From NCBI GenBank assembly GCA_013350335.1, contig CM023539.1:21817043-21881042 (forward strand): DNA of 64,000 nt, given 5' to 3'. The notes under the pieces are model-generated. The model was not told the origin of the DNA. It searched no databases and worked only from the letters and a program-made list of their open reading frames with translations. The DNA comes from Chimonanthus salicifolius (lineage: Eukaryota; Streptophyta; Magnoliopsida; Laurales; Calycanthaceae). A program made the translations under genes and the position numbers. Within the stretch, counting starts at the first letter, position 1. Each line of letters opens with the position of its first letter. This document shows positions 47,155 through 59,010 of the stretch, one piece after another.

Positions 47155-47418
47155 TTGGTCTTCATCTCTCTCTCTCCCTCTCTCAAGGCCGATCAGCCTC
47201 TTAGACAAAGGAGAAAAGACTTAAGAGTTTTCTATCTCAGGCCTCTCTCTCTCTCAAACCCACACTCTTGGCCGAACCCTCTTCTTGAAGTTTCATCTCA
47301 AGACCTCTCAAGTTCACACACTCGGCCAAGGATCAAGGAGGAAGAAAAGGCTAAGGAAGAGGAAGATCAAAGGAACAAGAAGGAGAGAAGAAAACCGGAG
47401 GAGTCGGGGAACCGGTAA
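47155..47418 (+). other. Sense ORF in LTR2 leader ending on the donor-like site
   Basis: An 87-codon frame starting MVFISLSPSLKAD, Leu/Ser/Pro-rich, then a highly charged end (EEEKAKEEEDQRNKKERRK). Its TAA stop is part of GGTAAGT at 47414-47420, so a spliced transcript would lose the stop. Homologous to 25294-25554 and similar in layout to 20753-21025. No known domain. Confidence 0.3.
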
Positions 47419-48479
47419 GTACTTAATAGAATTTTGATTTAGTAAGATGGTCAAGGAAAGTGGTCCGGCCATTTCATGGCCGAACCCTAGTCTTATTATG
47501 GCAAAGGACCTCTTGCATGGCCAAACCCTAAGGTTAACATGCATGACCACCAAGGACGAAAAGGGGTGGATGAGGTTCGGCCATGATGTATGGCCGAACC
47601 CCGTCAAAGAATATAAATCTTGGTATATGATTTAAAAAGGAATTAATGAACCATAGGGTTCGACCATGTTGTATGGCCGAACCCCATGGGAGTTTATTGG
47701 TAATTGTAAATGGTTTTTGAAGAATGAAAACCATGGAAGGACATTAGTTAATTTTAATGGATTTGAAACATGAAAATCATAGATGTATGTTTATGATTTG
47801 TAAAAGGTTTAGAATGGAAGTTATGTTGATGGACTTTGGGATTGTAAAGGATGACCTAAAGTTATGATTAAATTTCCCATAGAGGGACTTGTCTTAGGGA
47901 TTAAGGATTGTAAATAATTAAAGGAGAGATGGGAAAATGAGACATCATGGGTTCGGCCATGGTGTATGGCCGAACGCCATGAACCATTTTTAATGGGCCA
48001 TTTGGTATTATATCTTGATTTGATGAACCATTTATGAAACTAGATTTATGGATCAAATATGGACCCCCAAGTGTGGGTAACTAAAGTATGTCATTACCAT
48101 GTACAGAAAGAATGGCCAAAAATGGAAATTAAAGGACCATAAGGTTCGGCCATGGTGTATGGCCGACCCCCTTGGATCATGTGTTTGGATTAAGGAACTA
48201 TGTGTGATCATTTTTGGGACATAAGCCTTACGTAAATAAGCAAGGTAAATAGCCATGGATGGAGCGATGGCAAGGATGTAAATAAGTGAAAATAATGGAC
48301 CATGGGTTGGGCCATGGTGTATGGCCGAACCCCATAGGGAATGTTTGGTGGACTTAGGATTTTATGTATGTTAGATGATGAACTTATGTATGATTAGATT
48401 AATGAATTAAAGGTGATATGATCATGAACTAATTTAAAAGATCAAGGGATTCAAAAGAGGGACCAAACTCAAATGGCTT

Positions 48480-51321
48480 AGGTTCGGCCATGGTGTATGG
48501 TCGAACCCCACTAAGGTTGGTTTATGGATTTATGTTTAAATTGGAAATCAAATGGGACATGGGATTGATTGTTTGGCTTGCTATAAGGTAACGGGACTTC
48601 ACAAGGGGTCTACGATTGTGAACGGTTTCCGGACGAAAGCGCAAGGACACTTTAGTGGTCTTTGGTAGGATTCTACCTCTTTGAAACCATGGTTATGTAA
48701 TATGGTTTAACTTCTTATTTTGATGGCTTATGTTGTAAAAATGTTATGTTTCAAATATGAGATTTTAAATGCTATGATTTGTGTAATTGCATAGCATGTG
48801 GACATTTGCATCTCATACATGGCATGGGAGGGATGATATGTAACCAGAGACCACACTCCGTCAGGGCGTCCGTAAGGCAACTGTGGGGGTACCTTGATGT
48901 GCATGATCCATCAAGAGGTAACCGGAGACCCACGCTCCGTTTGGGCGTCTGTAAGTCGTGAGGGGTACCTTGATGTGCATTATCCATGAAGAGGTAACTG
49001 GAGACCCACGTTCCGTCGGGGCGTCCGTAAGTCTTGAGGGGTACCTTGATGTGCATTATCCCATCAAGAGGTAACCGGAGGCCACACTCCATCGGGGCGT
49101 CCGTAAGGCAACTGTGAGGATACCTTGATGATGAGTTTTCCATCAAGAGGATACTATATTTGTTTGATACCTTGATGAGGAGTTTTCCATCAAGAAGATG
49201 TTTTGTATGGCTGATGGGTGGGAACTCATGGCATATGGCACCCATGGCATGGCATTGCATCAGCATGATTATGATCTCTATTATCATGCATTGTTGTTAG
49301 TTTTATCTGTATGATTGAATCTCTATTATCATACATGATTTTGGATACGATGTTTTACAGATATGATATGATGTATTATATCTGGATTTTTATACTAACC
49401 CATGTGTTAACCCTAATTGGAATACCTACTGCGCGCATTGTCTAACGCCCTACTTTTACCCTAGTTGATGATATAGGAAATAGATAGAATGAGGAACATG
49501 ACCGGAGCCAAGCTTAAGAGCTTGGATGATGAAGTTATATATTGTTTAAGTTACTCATGGATAATGTATTTGAGTAGCTAGTAACTGGGAATGTAATAAC
49601 TTAGATTATTTGCTATCGTTTGAATGTTAACTTTGGATATGTTAACTTAAGATACTTATTGGTAAGTGTTGGACTACTTTGCTATCTAAAATGGAATTGA
49701 ATTATCATTTTATTATATTTTCGCATATATGATTATTCCGCAAGTTAACTTGAGTACGTGTGAACCATTTTAGTGGACTTGGTCCATGCACACGTATGGT
49801 TGGCCAGTTAAGGGTCGGGCTTTGGAAGCTCGGACTTAACTCTCGTCGTGACATCCCGCTCTCTCTCTTTTAGTCAAAGAAAAAAAATAGATTCTGATTT
49901 TCGGAAAGCATAGTGAAAAAGGGCGGGGCGGGTGAGGTTCAGCCATGGTGTATGGCCGAACCCCACTAAGGTTGGTTTATGGATTTATGTTTAGATTGGA
50001 AATCAAATGGGACATGGGATTGATTGTTTGGCTTGTTATAAGGTAACGAGACTTCACAAGGGGTGTACGATTGTGAACGGTTTCCGGACGAAAGCGCAAG
50101 GACACTTTAGTGGTCGTTGGTAGGATTCCTACCTCATTGATACCATGGAATGTGTATTATGGTTTTAATTCCTATTTTGGATGAGTTATTTTGTATAAAT
50201 GATATGTTTCAAATATGAGATTTTAATGCAATGATTTGTATAATTGCATATCATGTGGACATTTGCATCTCATGCACGGCATGGGAGGGATGATACGTAA
50301 TCGGAGACCACACTCAGTCGGGGCATCCGTAAGGCAACTGTGGGGGTACCTTGATGTGCATGATTCATCAAGAGGTAACCGGAGAACCACGTTCCGTCTG
50401 GGCGTCCGTAAGTCGTGAGGGGTACCTTGATGTGCATTATCCCATCAAGAGGTAACCAGAGGCCACATTCCGTCGAGGCGTCCGTAACACAACTGTGGGG
50501 ATACCTTGATGATGAGTTTTCCATCAAAAGGATACTATGTTTGTTTGATACCTTGATGAGGAGCTTTCCATCAAGAGGATGTTTTGTATGGCTGATGGGT
50601 GGGAACTCATGGCATATGGCACCCATGGCATGGCATTGCATCAGCATGATTATGATCTCTATTATCATGCATTGTTGCTGGTTTTATCTGTATGATTGAA
50701 TCTCTATTATCATACATGATTTTGGATACGATGTTTTACAGATACGATATGATGTACCATATCTGGATTTTTATACTAACCCATGTGTTAACCCTAATTG
50801 GAATACCTACTGCGCGCATTGTCTAACGCCCTACTTCTACCCTAGTTGATGATACAGGAAATGGACAGAACGAGGAACATGATCGGAGCCAAGCTTAGAA
50901 GCTTGGATGATTAAGTTATATATTGTTTAAGTTACTCATGGATAATGTATTTGAGTAGCTAGTAACTGGGAATGTAATAACTTAGATTATTTGCTATGGT
51001 TTGAATGTTAACTTTGGATATGCTAACTTAAGATAATTATTGGTAAGTGTTGGACTACTTTACCATCTAAAATGGAATAGAATTATCATTCTATTATATT
51101 TCCACATATATGATTATTCCGCAAGTTAACTTTAGTACGTGTGAACCATTTTAGTGGACTTGGTCCACGCACACGTATGGTTGGCCAGTTAAGGTTCGGG
51201 TTTTGGAAGCTCGGACTTAGCTCGCATCATGTCGTCCCACTCTCTCTCACTTTTTTAGTCAAAGAAAAAAAAATAGACTCTGATTTTCGGAAAGCATAGT
51301 GAAAAAGGGCGGGCCGTTACA
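48480..51321 (+). repeat. Tandem duplication of the LTR 3' segment
   Basis: Two copies (about 48480-49929 and 49930-51321). Each starts at a TTCGGCC-type palindrome and runs through GGTAGGATTC, the minisatellite and the acceptor module to the LTR end. The first copy ends in AAAAAGGGCGGGG, fused to GGGTGAGG. LTR1 shows the same fusion at about 42471, so the duplication predates or spread with the array. Confidence 0.85.
50823..50856 (+). promoter_or_regulatory. Acceptor-like module in LTR2
   Basis: CTAAC (50823-50827), pyrimidine-rich CCCTACTTCTACC, then CTAG (50842-50845) and a second AG in ACAGG (about 50855). The duplicated copy lies near 49440-49475. Confidence 0.45.
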
Positions 51322-51323
51322 GT

Positions 51324-51335
51324 TGGTATCAGAGC
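51324..51335 (+). other. Primer-binding site of unit 2
   Basis: An intact TGGTATCAGAGC two bases after LTR2. Confidence 0.92.
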
Positions 51336-51790
51336 GACAGGGGAAGGTTGAATCTTTTGAAGTAAGATTAAGACAGTTTCATGTCTCACTGACAGATAAA
51401 AATCCCAATTGACTGACTCTTCGGAGTCCGCTGCACGGGGTCATGATTAATTTACTTCGTTAGACTCAGACTGAAACATTCAATCTGAGAACACTTGATG
51501 AAAAATGAATGATAGCAAGGGAAGTACAATCACTATAAGATGGATTTATCAAACATAGCAAATAGGAGATATTCCCCCGGAACAAGAAAACATCAGGATT
51601 TCCCCAAATTGAGAAATGATACTTGATACTTAAGAAGTTTCCCCAAAAACAAAGAAGTACAAAGAGTGCTTATTTGGAAATTTCCCCAAACAAGAGACAT
51701 TATGTGATACGTAGGAACCTCCCCAAAACAAGAAATACAAGATGATGAATAGGGAAATTCCCCAAAACAAAGATTAGTTTGATTAGAACT
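51336..51790 (+). repeat. Leader with TTTCCCC repeats (internal 2)
   Basis: Homologous to 43823-44257. TTCCCCAAA-type words recur at about 51600, 51645, 51685, 51722 and 51760. Confidence 0.75.
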
Positions 51791-51830
51791 GCTGTTGGCA
51801 TTGATATACTTCGGTTGTTGGGATACAGAT

Positions 51831-52300
51831 ATGTCGAGCAACAAAGAGTATACAGAGTTGTGGGACAAAAGAATTCCTAACTGCCTTATAGATGTGATTT
51901 CTTCTTCCAACAACTCCAGCAGGCCTGATCGCGCTGTGGAAGTTAACGTCGACGCCCAAGTAGGACCACCAGAGGATGTCGAAGTGAATCTAGCCCCTTT
52001 TCCAGAAGAGCATATGGGAGATATCCCAATGATAAGAGAATCCGTAGGGGAGATAGCACCCGGATATATGTACGAGTTGTACAACCTGGAAAGGCACAAC
52101 TGTACTTCTTGCCCCTACCCGCTTAGGTTATTTGCCCTGTTTGTGGACTTCACGAGCATGGGAAGGAGAGGACTAACTGTCCTTACATTGGGGGACCAGG
52201 AATAATACCCTGTCTAACTTGTGGAGTGTTGGGGCACACGTCGACGACATACCCTGACAACTTCTTCTATTTTGGTGATGATGCAGGTCTTCTACGGAAG
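51831..52300 (+). pseudogene. Three-knuckle zinc protein, copy 2 (decayed)
   Basis: MSSNKEYTELWDKR start, then a middle part diverged from copy 1 (EVNVDAQVGPPEDVEVNL), and ESVGEIAPGYMYELYN, where Cys residues of the first knuckle have become Tyr. A frameshift near 52120 breaks the second knuckle; in the shifted frame the CLTCGVLGHTSTT part of the third is still visible near 52210-52255. Not functional. Confidence 0.75.
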
Positions 52301-52865
52301 GTTAGGCTAAAAAATGGTAAGGAAAAGTCGGGAAAATGGGAGATTTTGTAAGGGTTGTTGGTATGTTTTGGTTCTTTGAAGGGTTTTTCCTAACCCTACC
52401 CACCCATGTATTGTGATAGAAGTTGGAATGATTTTTAGTAAAGTATGCAAACTTAAGAGTTTATGAGGACTTTGGCACTGAGATGTAGGTGACGAGGTCA
52501 CTTGATTATGTTGAGGCGTGGTATGGGTGCGTCCCTCACGTGATATTGATGATTGAGATGTGGTATGGGTGCGTCCCTCACGTGATATTGATGAGATAAG
52601 TATATACATTCCATGAGTAAGGCCTATAGTAGCCATGAGACAGTGGGAGCTTCGATATGAAATACGGAGAATTGGTCCCGTAGGGTTGCCATTGAGGAGT
52701 GGGTCCCTCACATGCTACGCCCTGGAGGGCACTCTCACAGCTATTTTGCACACTTGATGTGTGTGGATGAGCAGAGCTAGGTACTATTTTACCCCGTGGG
52801 GGTCATGTTAGCTTCATTAGACGCGGTTCGACTGCTTTAGAGCTTGACTGAATCACCCTTGGGGT
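52301..52865 (+). other. Non-coding tail of internal 2, first part
   Basis: Homologous to 44821 onward. It contains a direct duplication of about 42 bases (52518-52559 and 52560-52600; GTGGTATGGGTGCGTCCCTC) that is single in copy 1. It is cut at 52870 by a solo LTR. Confidence 0.75.
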
Positions 52866-53559
52866 GAAGGTGTAACGCCCGTCCCTTTTTCACCCGCTTT
52901 CCAAAAATCAAAGTCTATTTTTTTTTTTTTAAATAGAAGAGTGAGAGAGGGCGCGGACGCCACGACGCGAGTTAAGTCCGAGCTTCTAAAGCCCGACCCT
53001 TAACTGCCCAACCCCACGCGTGCGCGGAACTAAGTCCACGAGAATGATTCACGCGTAGGAAGTAAGCTCGCGGATTATAATCATTGCGGAACATGATAAT
53101 AGAGTCTATCCTACCGGTTTTTAGATAGAAGGGAAGATACAACATTAAATTACCAAAATGCCCCTATGATCATATTTATATCACCAAATATAATTGTCCA
53201 TAAGTAACGTCCAAACCATCGCAAGAAATGTAAATTTATATAACCCGACAAGCTAAGTTACTTTAAAATTACATCTCCAAAATGTAAACGTAAATAAACT
53301 AAGACTACGCTTTCCAAGCTCCTAAGCTTGGCTCCTGTCATGTCCACCGCTTCCGCCATCCCCTACGTCATCAGCTAGGGTAGAAGTAGGGCGTTAGTCA
53401 ATGCGCCCAGTAGGACTCCGAGTAGGGCTAGCACATGGATTAGTGATAACACGCATACCGATACAATAAAATATAACAAAATAAGCATGTAATGAATGCT
53501 ATGCCATGGGTGCCTATGTCATGTGTCCCACCCATCATCTGTATGATCATACAATGTAT

Positions 53560-53740
53560 TGTCCCCATGTTTGCTTCTCGATCGCCCCGACGGAGCATGG
53601 ACTCCGGTTATAACCCTCAGGCTATCCCCATGTCTGATTCTCGGTCGTCCCGACGGAGCATGGACTCCGGTTATCGCCCTCAGGCTATCCCCATGTCTGA
53701 TTCTCGGTCGCCCCGACGGAGCATGGACTCCGGTTTGTTT
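53560..53740. repeat. 63-bp LTR minisatellite, 3 units
   Basis: The same unit as in element A, with fewer copies (3 versus 5 and 6). Confidence 0.88.
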
Positions 53741-54332
53741 ATTTTTTTCCGCCCATGCCATGCATGAGATGTAGTGCATTATGCTATGTAGTATATAGAT
53801 AAACCATAATTTTGATATGCCATACATAGCCATATAATGCATAATGTTAAGATATAATCCATATGATTCATAACTTAAAACTCATCATAAGATAAATCAT
53901 AATCATAAATCTATCATAAGCCAAATCAAAATAATCTAAAATACCATCACATATCCATCGCTTACAAAAGGGTAGAAATCCTATAGAATACCGCGTAGTG
54001 TTCCGTTACGCTTTCCGTTTGATAATCCGGTCGCCGATCGCGTACCGTTTGCGACGTCCCGATACCTTATTACATTTACCGAATTAGTCCATACGTTATC
54101 CATGATTAAGTTCCTAACTAATCATAACCCTAGATCCATTCAATGATCCTTAAGTATATTATAAGTTTATCAAAAATCGGTCCTTAACTTAGCCCATTAT
54201 CCATAGGTTAAAACACATACATAAATCCAATTTCTTTGGCCATTTAAATACTCTAATTTGCGAACCTAAATGCAGCAACTATCCGTTCCAATTAATTATT
54301 CATAATGCATTCGATTTCATGTCTAATCCACA

Positions 54333-55448
54333 TAGGGTTCGGCCATGTACCATAGCCGAACCCATGGTTCTTCAAAGTGGCTAATAATTACCATTTTGCC
54401 ACTCTCTCCTCTATGATTAATCATTCACCCACTTATGTCTATTTTAAGTCTAAATTTCATCCATAACTTAGACCCATTTATAATTCCATAACATATCCAA
54501 AATCAGCCACCTATTGTTTAATTTTGAAAAACATTTAATCCCCATATGTCCTTTCACATTTGGCCCTAAAGGTGGCCCACAAAGGGATCATGGGTTCGGC
54601 CATACACCGTGGCAGAACCCATGGTACCCTATCTCCCTTCTTTTGGGTCCATTTTGTCTCATTTAATCCTATCACCAATGAATTTAATTTATTCATTTAA
54701 GTCCTCATTCTCATCCCATTTAAAACCTCACATATCATTTTCATAAATCCATTAAAATCTAGCATACTTCTACATTATCTTCCATTTATTAAAACCACTA
54801 ATCACCACCCTAGGGTTCACCTTTATGGATGTTATTTTCAAAGACTAATGTTTTGTCCCAAAAATAATCCATTTTAAAATCACTTACCATACTCATAATT
54901 TTCAAACGTTAGAAAACATTAACCATTGAGCATCTAAGAGCCCTAACCTTCATAGATCACTAACCATGGGGTTCGGCCACCTTGTATGGCCGAACCCTAT
55001 AGTTCATGATTTCTTTAAAACATCATACCCCCATTTGAATTAAATCATCTATTTACATCACCATTTTCATCCCATTTAAACATCATATTCTATACTCAAT
55101 AAATCCATTTAAATCTATCATTTTTCTCCATTATCTTTAAACCTTATAATCTTAATAAATTACCCATTATTTACCATGGGGTTCGGCCATGCTACATGGC
55201 CGAACCCTATGGTCATCCATTTATTCCATTCTATGCCTTTAAACCCTATTTAAAATCACCTATTTTAAATCACTTGAAAACTAATTATCATAAATCATTC
55301 TCCAACATTTTAAACCTTCTAACCTTAATAAAATCATCAATTACTTTGCATTTAGGAAACCTAACCTTTTCTCCATATTTTTCCATACTTCCATCATCCA
55401 TCATTTAATTTGCCACCATGGGGTTCGGCCATGCTACATGGCCGAACC
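54333..55448. repeat. Palindrome array, 5 copies
   Basis: Copies at 54333-54362, 54593-54620 (one arm altered to GGCAGAACCC), 54967-54997, 55177-55207 and 55419-55448. Confidence 0.9.
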
Positions 55449-57376
55449 CTATGGCCGAAAGTTTCCTCACAAATCCATAACAATTATTTTAAATACTTAA
55501 CATCCCTAATCCATTACTTAATCCATTCCTCCATTTTATCCATTCCTTATCCTACCATTGGATGGATTTTTAAATTCAAAGCTTATGATGGTTTGGCCAC
55601 CATCCAATCCATGGAAATGGATTCCAAAACTTAAAACCCTAAAAAAATTAAATTTCTTGTTTAGAACATACTTACGATCAGACGACTCCTCCGGTCTTTG
55701 TCGCTCCCGTCGACTTCCTTGGCCTCCTTTCTTCTTCCTCTCCTTGTTTGATCTGTAATAGCCCGAATTTTTTAATCAATATATGTTTGGCATTTATTGA
55801 TTTTAAATTGAATTTTGACATGATGGAATACCAAATGGATCAAAAGTTGGGACAAGGGTCCAAGAATGGCCAATTGGGCCACAAATTGGATGAAATCCAT
55901 TTAATGGGTCAATGAGAAGTAATTGGGTCAAAGATAGTCAATTTGAGTCAAAGTGGGCCCGATCACCATGTGGGACCCAATGGATCAAAATTGGTCCAAA
56001 CCCTAAGGTAAAGGGGTAGAAAATAATCAGTTGGGCCAATTAATTTAAAAAGGGTGATTTGGAATTAAAAAGCCTAAGTTAGTAATGAAATGAAATAATA
56101 TGACCAAACGGGGCCCACCTCCACCTCACCAATTGAGGTGGCGTGTGGACCAAGGAAAAAGTGGGACCAACCATCATGGTTGACTTGGTCAACCATGGAT
56201 AAATTTAAGAAGACTAAGGTCGATTAAGGTAAATTAAATTGATTAAAATTATTGTAAAATTATCTAAGTTAAAATCAATGGAATTAAAATAACATGGCCA
56301 AGTGGGGCCCACCTCCACCCCATCAAGTGAGGTGGCGGGTGGGGTAGGTATAGGTGGGGACCGTCCACCATGGTTGACTTGGTCAACCATGGGTGGATTT
56401 ATTAGATAGATAATTTGATGGAATTAAATTGGATAGAAATTAATTAACCTAAGTGAGGACTTAACTTAATTAATTAAGTTGATTAATTAGGGTCAACATA
56501 AACAAGTCAAAGAGGACATGGGAGCCATGCTTGGTGGTTGGATCTCAACCACCACCACCAAGGTCAAGGGAGCCCATACTTTGGTTGGTGGAGACATGAT
56601 GGAGGGGTATGGTCCAAGTAAGACCAAGGAATGAGATGGGTTTTCCATCTCATCCCTCTCATTTCACTCTATCTTTCCCTCCCACTCTCAAAACCGTCCC
56701 TCCATGTATCAAGAGAAGAAAAGAAGAAAATAAGAAGACTTAGAGGAAAAGAAAAGAAGAAAAGGGAAGACCAAGCATTGATCAACCATCACCACTTCAA
56801 TATCAAAGGCTAAGATCTTGTTTTCCATCACCTTCCCCTCTCCCTCTCTCAATCTAACCCCATCTACCATAGCCGATCCAAGCATATCTCACCGTTGATC
56901 AAGCTCATCTTGACCGTCCATCAAGGAGAAGAAGAGAAGAGAAGGCTAAGGAAGGCCAAAAGCAAAGAAGGACCGGAGGAGTCGTCGGGTGGTAAGATTT
57001 TCTTAAAACAAGAGTTTATTTTTGAATATAGAATCCATTTCTTAGACTAAAAATGGCCAAAAACATTGTGGGCCATGGATCTAAGATCCATCAAAAGGTA
57101 GGATAAGAAATGGATAAAAATGGAGGAATGAATTAAGAAATGTGAATGGATGACCATGGGATTCGGCCATGATAGATGGGTAATTTATTTGAGATTAAGG
57201 TTTAAAAATGTTGGAGAATGATTAATGGTTTTATGAGGATTTCAAGATTTTAAAATACTAAAAAGTTGGTAAGTTTTAAAGGTGTTAAATAAGAAAAATT
57301 ATGAGGTATGTAGATGATTTCAAGTGGCCTCAAAATAATGGAAATATGATATTTTAAAAAAAATCATGGACTATAG

Positions 57377-58314
57377 GGTTCGGCCATACAAGGTGGCCGA
57401 ACCCCATGGTTAGTGATTTATGAGGGTTAGGGTCCTTAAATGCTCATTGATTAATAGTTTTTAAGGTTTGAAAATGATGGAGAATGGTTAGGGTTTCAAG
57501 GGTTAAATGTAGGCAAATTTTTGGAAAAAGTTTTATGATGGAATCCATGGATTATATTTTAGAATTTTTTTATATATAAGAGTGGAACTATGGTGATGGC
57601 TAGCTACTTTTATAACAATGAAAAGATGGAAGATGATGGCGGAAGTGATAATTTCAATGGATTTGAAAGTGTATGATATAAAGTATTAAAGGGACCAAAT
57701 GAATGAAAATTAGTGATTTTTAAATGGAATTTTAGCAAAGAAAACCATGGACTAACATTGGGGAAATAATGGCCTCATATGGCTCCAACGAAGGGAACCA
57801 TGAACCATGGGTTCGGCCATGGTGTATGGCCGAACCCTATGGTGATGTTTTAGGACTTTTATGAATAGAAAATGATGGAGAAGAATGATTAAATTTAAAT
57901 GGATATATGGGACTATGTAATGTTTAAAATGGGATGAAAAACAAGGTTTTAAATGAATGATTTAAATTTCATTGGAGATTGGATTAAAGGGAGTAAAATG
58001 GACCCAAGAAAATGGAGATAGGGTACCATGGGTTCGGCCATGGTGTATGGCCGAACCCATGATCCCTTTGTGGGCCACCTTTAGGGCCAAATGTGAAAGG
58101 ACATATGGGGATTAAATGTTTTTCAAAGTTAAACAATAGGTGGCTGATTTTGGATATGTTATGCAATTATAAATGGGTCTAAGTTATGGATGAAATTTAA
58201 ACTTAAAATAGACATAAGTGGTGAATGATTAACCATAGAGGAGAGAGTGGCAAAATGGTAATTATTAGCCACTTTGAAGAACCATGGGTTCGGCCATGGT
58301 ACATGGTCGAACCC
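57377..58314. repeat. Palindrome array, 4 copies
   Basis: Copies at 57377-57407, 57807-57837, 58029-58058 and 58286-58314. A decayed copy, with only the left arm, is near 57160. Confidence 0.9.
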
Positions 58315-58849
58315 TATGTGGATTAGACATGGAATCGAATGCATTATGAGTGATTAAATAAAACGTATAGATGCTGCGTTTTAGGCTTGCTCAATGGAAT
58401 ATTTGAAATGGCCAAAATCGGATTTATGTATGAGTCTGAAACCAATGGATAATGGGCTAAGTTAGGGACTTAATCATGGATGACGTATGAACTAATTCGG
58501 TAAATGTAATAAGGTATCGGACGTCGCAAACGGTACGCGATCGGCGACCAGATTATCGAACGGGAAGCGTAACGGAATGCGACACGGTATTCGGTAGGAT
58601 TCCTACCTTTTTGTAAGCGATGGATATGTGATGGTATTTTAAATTATTTTGATTTGGCTTATGATAGATTTATGATTATGATTTATCTTATGATGAGTTT
58701 TAAGTTATGAATCATATGGATTATATTTTAATATTATGCATTATATGGCTATGTATGATATGTTGAGTATATGGATTATATATATATATTACATAGCATA
58801 ATGCACTACATCTCATGCATGGCATGGGCGGAAAAAAATAAACAAACTG

Positions 58850-59010
58850 GAGTCCATGCTCCGTCGGGGCGACCGAGAAGCAAATATGGGGATATCTGAG
58901 GGGCCATAACCGGAGTCCATGCTCCGTCGGGGCGACCGAGAATCAGACATGGGGATAGCCTGAGGGCTATAACCGGAGTCCATGCTCCGTCGGGGCGACC
59001 GAGAAGCAAA
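58850..59010. repeat. 63-bp LTR minisatellite, 3 units
   Basis: GGAGTCCATGCTCCGTCGG units, flanked by CTCATGCATGGCATGGG and GATGGGTGGGACACATGAC. Confidence 0.88.

Larger units (their letters stand above)
46250..51321 (+). mobile_element. LTR2, shared by both units, 5072 bp
   Basis: Starts TGTAACACCCCGG, ends GGGCCGTTACA. U3 tandem repeats at 46690-47060; CT-rich patch at about 47165-47185; leader ORF; donor-like GTAAGT at 47415; palindromes at 47575-47602, 47657-47687, 47949-47976, 48143-48170, 48480-48508 and 49935-49964. The 3' segment (about 48480-49929) is repeated in tandem at 49930-51321, which explains the unusual length. Confidence 0.9.

Noticed and set aside
48772..49287. 171-codon minus-strand ORF; also 50270-50668 and the plus-strand ORF 1757-2170
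   Set aside because: These read through LTR minisatellite repeats. They are not preserved between LTR copies and lie on either strand.
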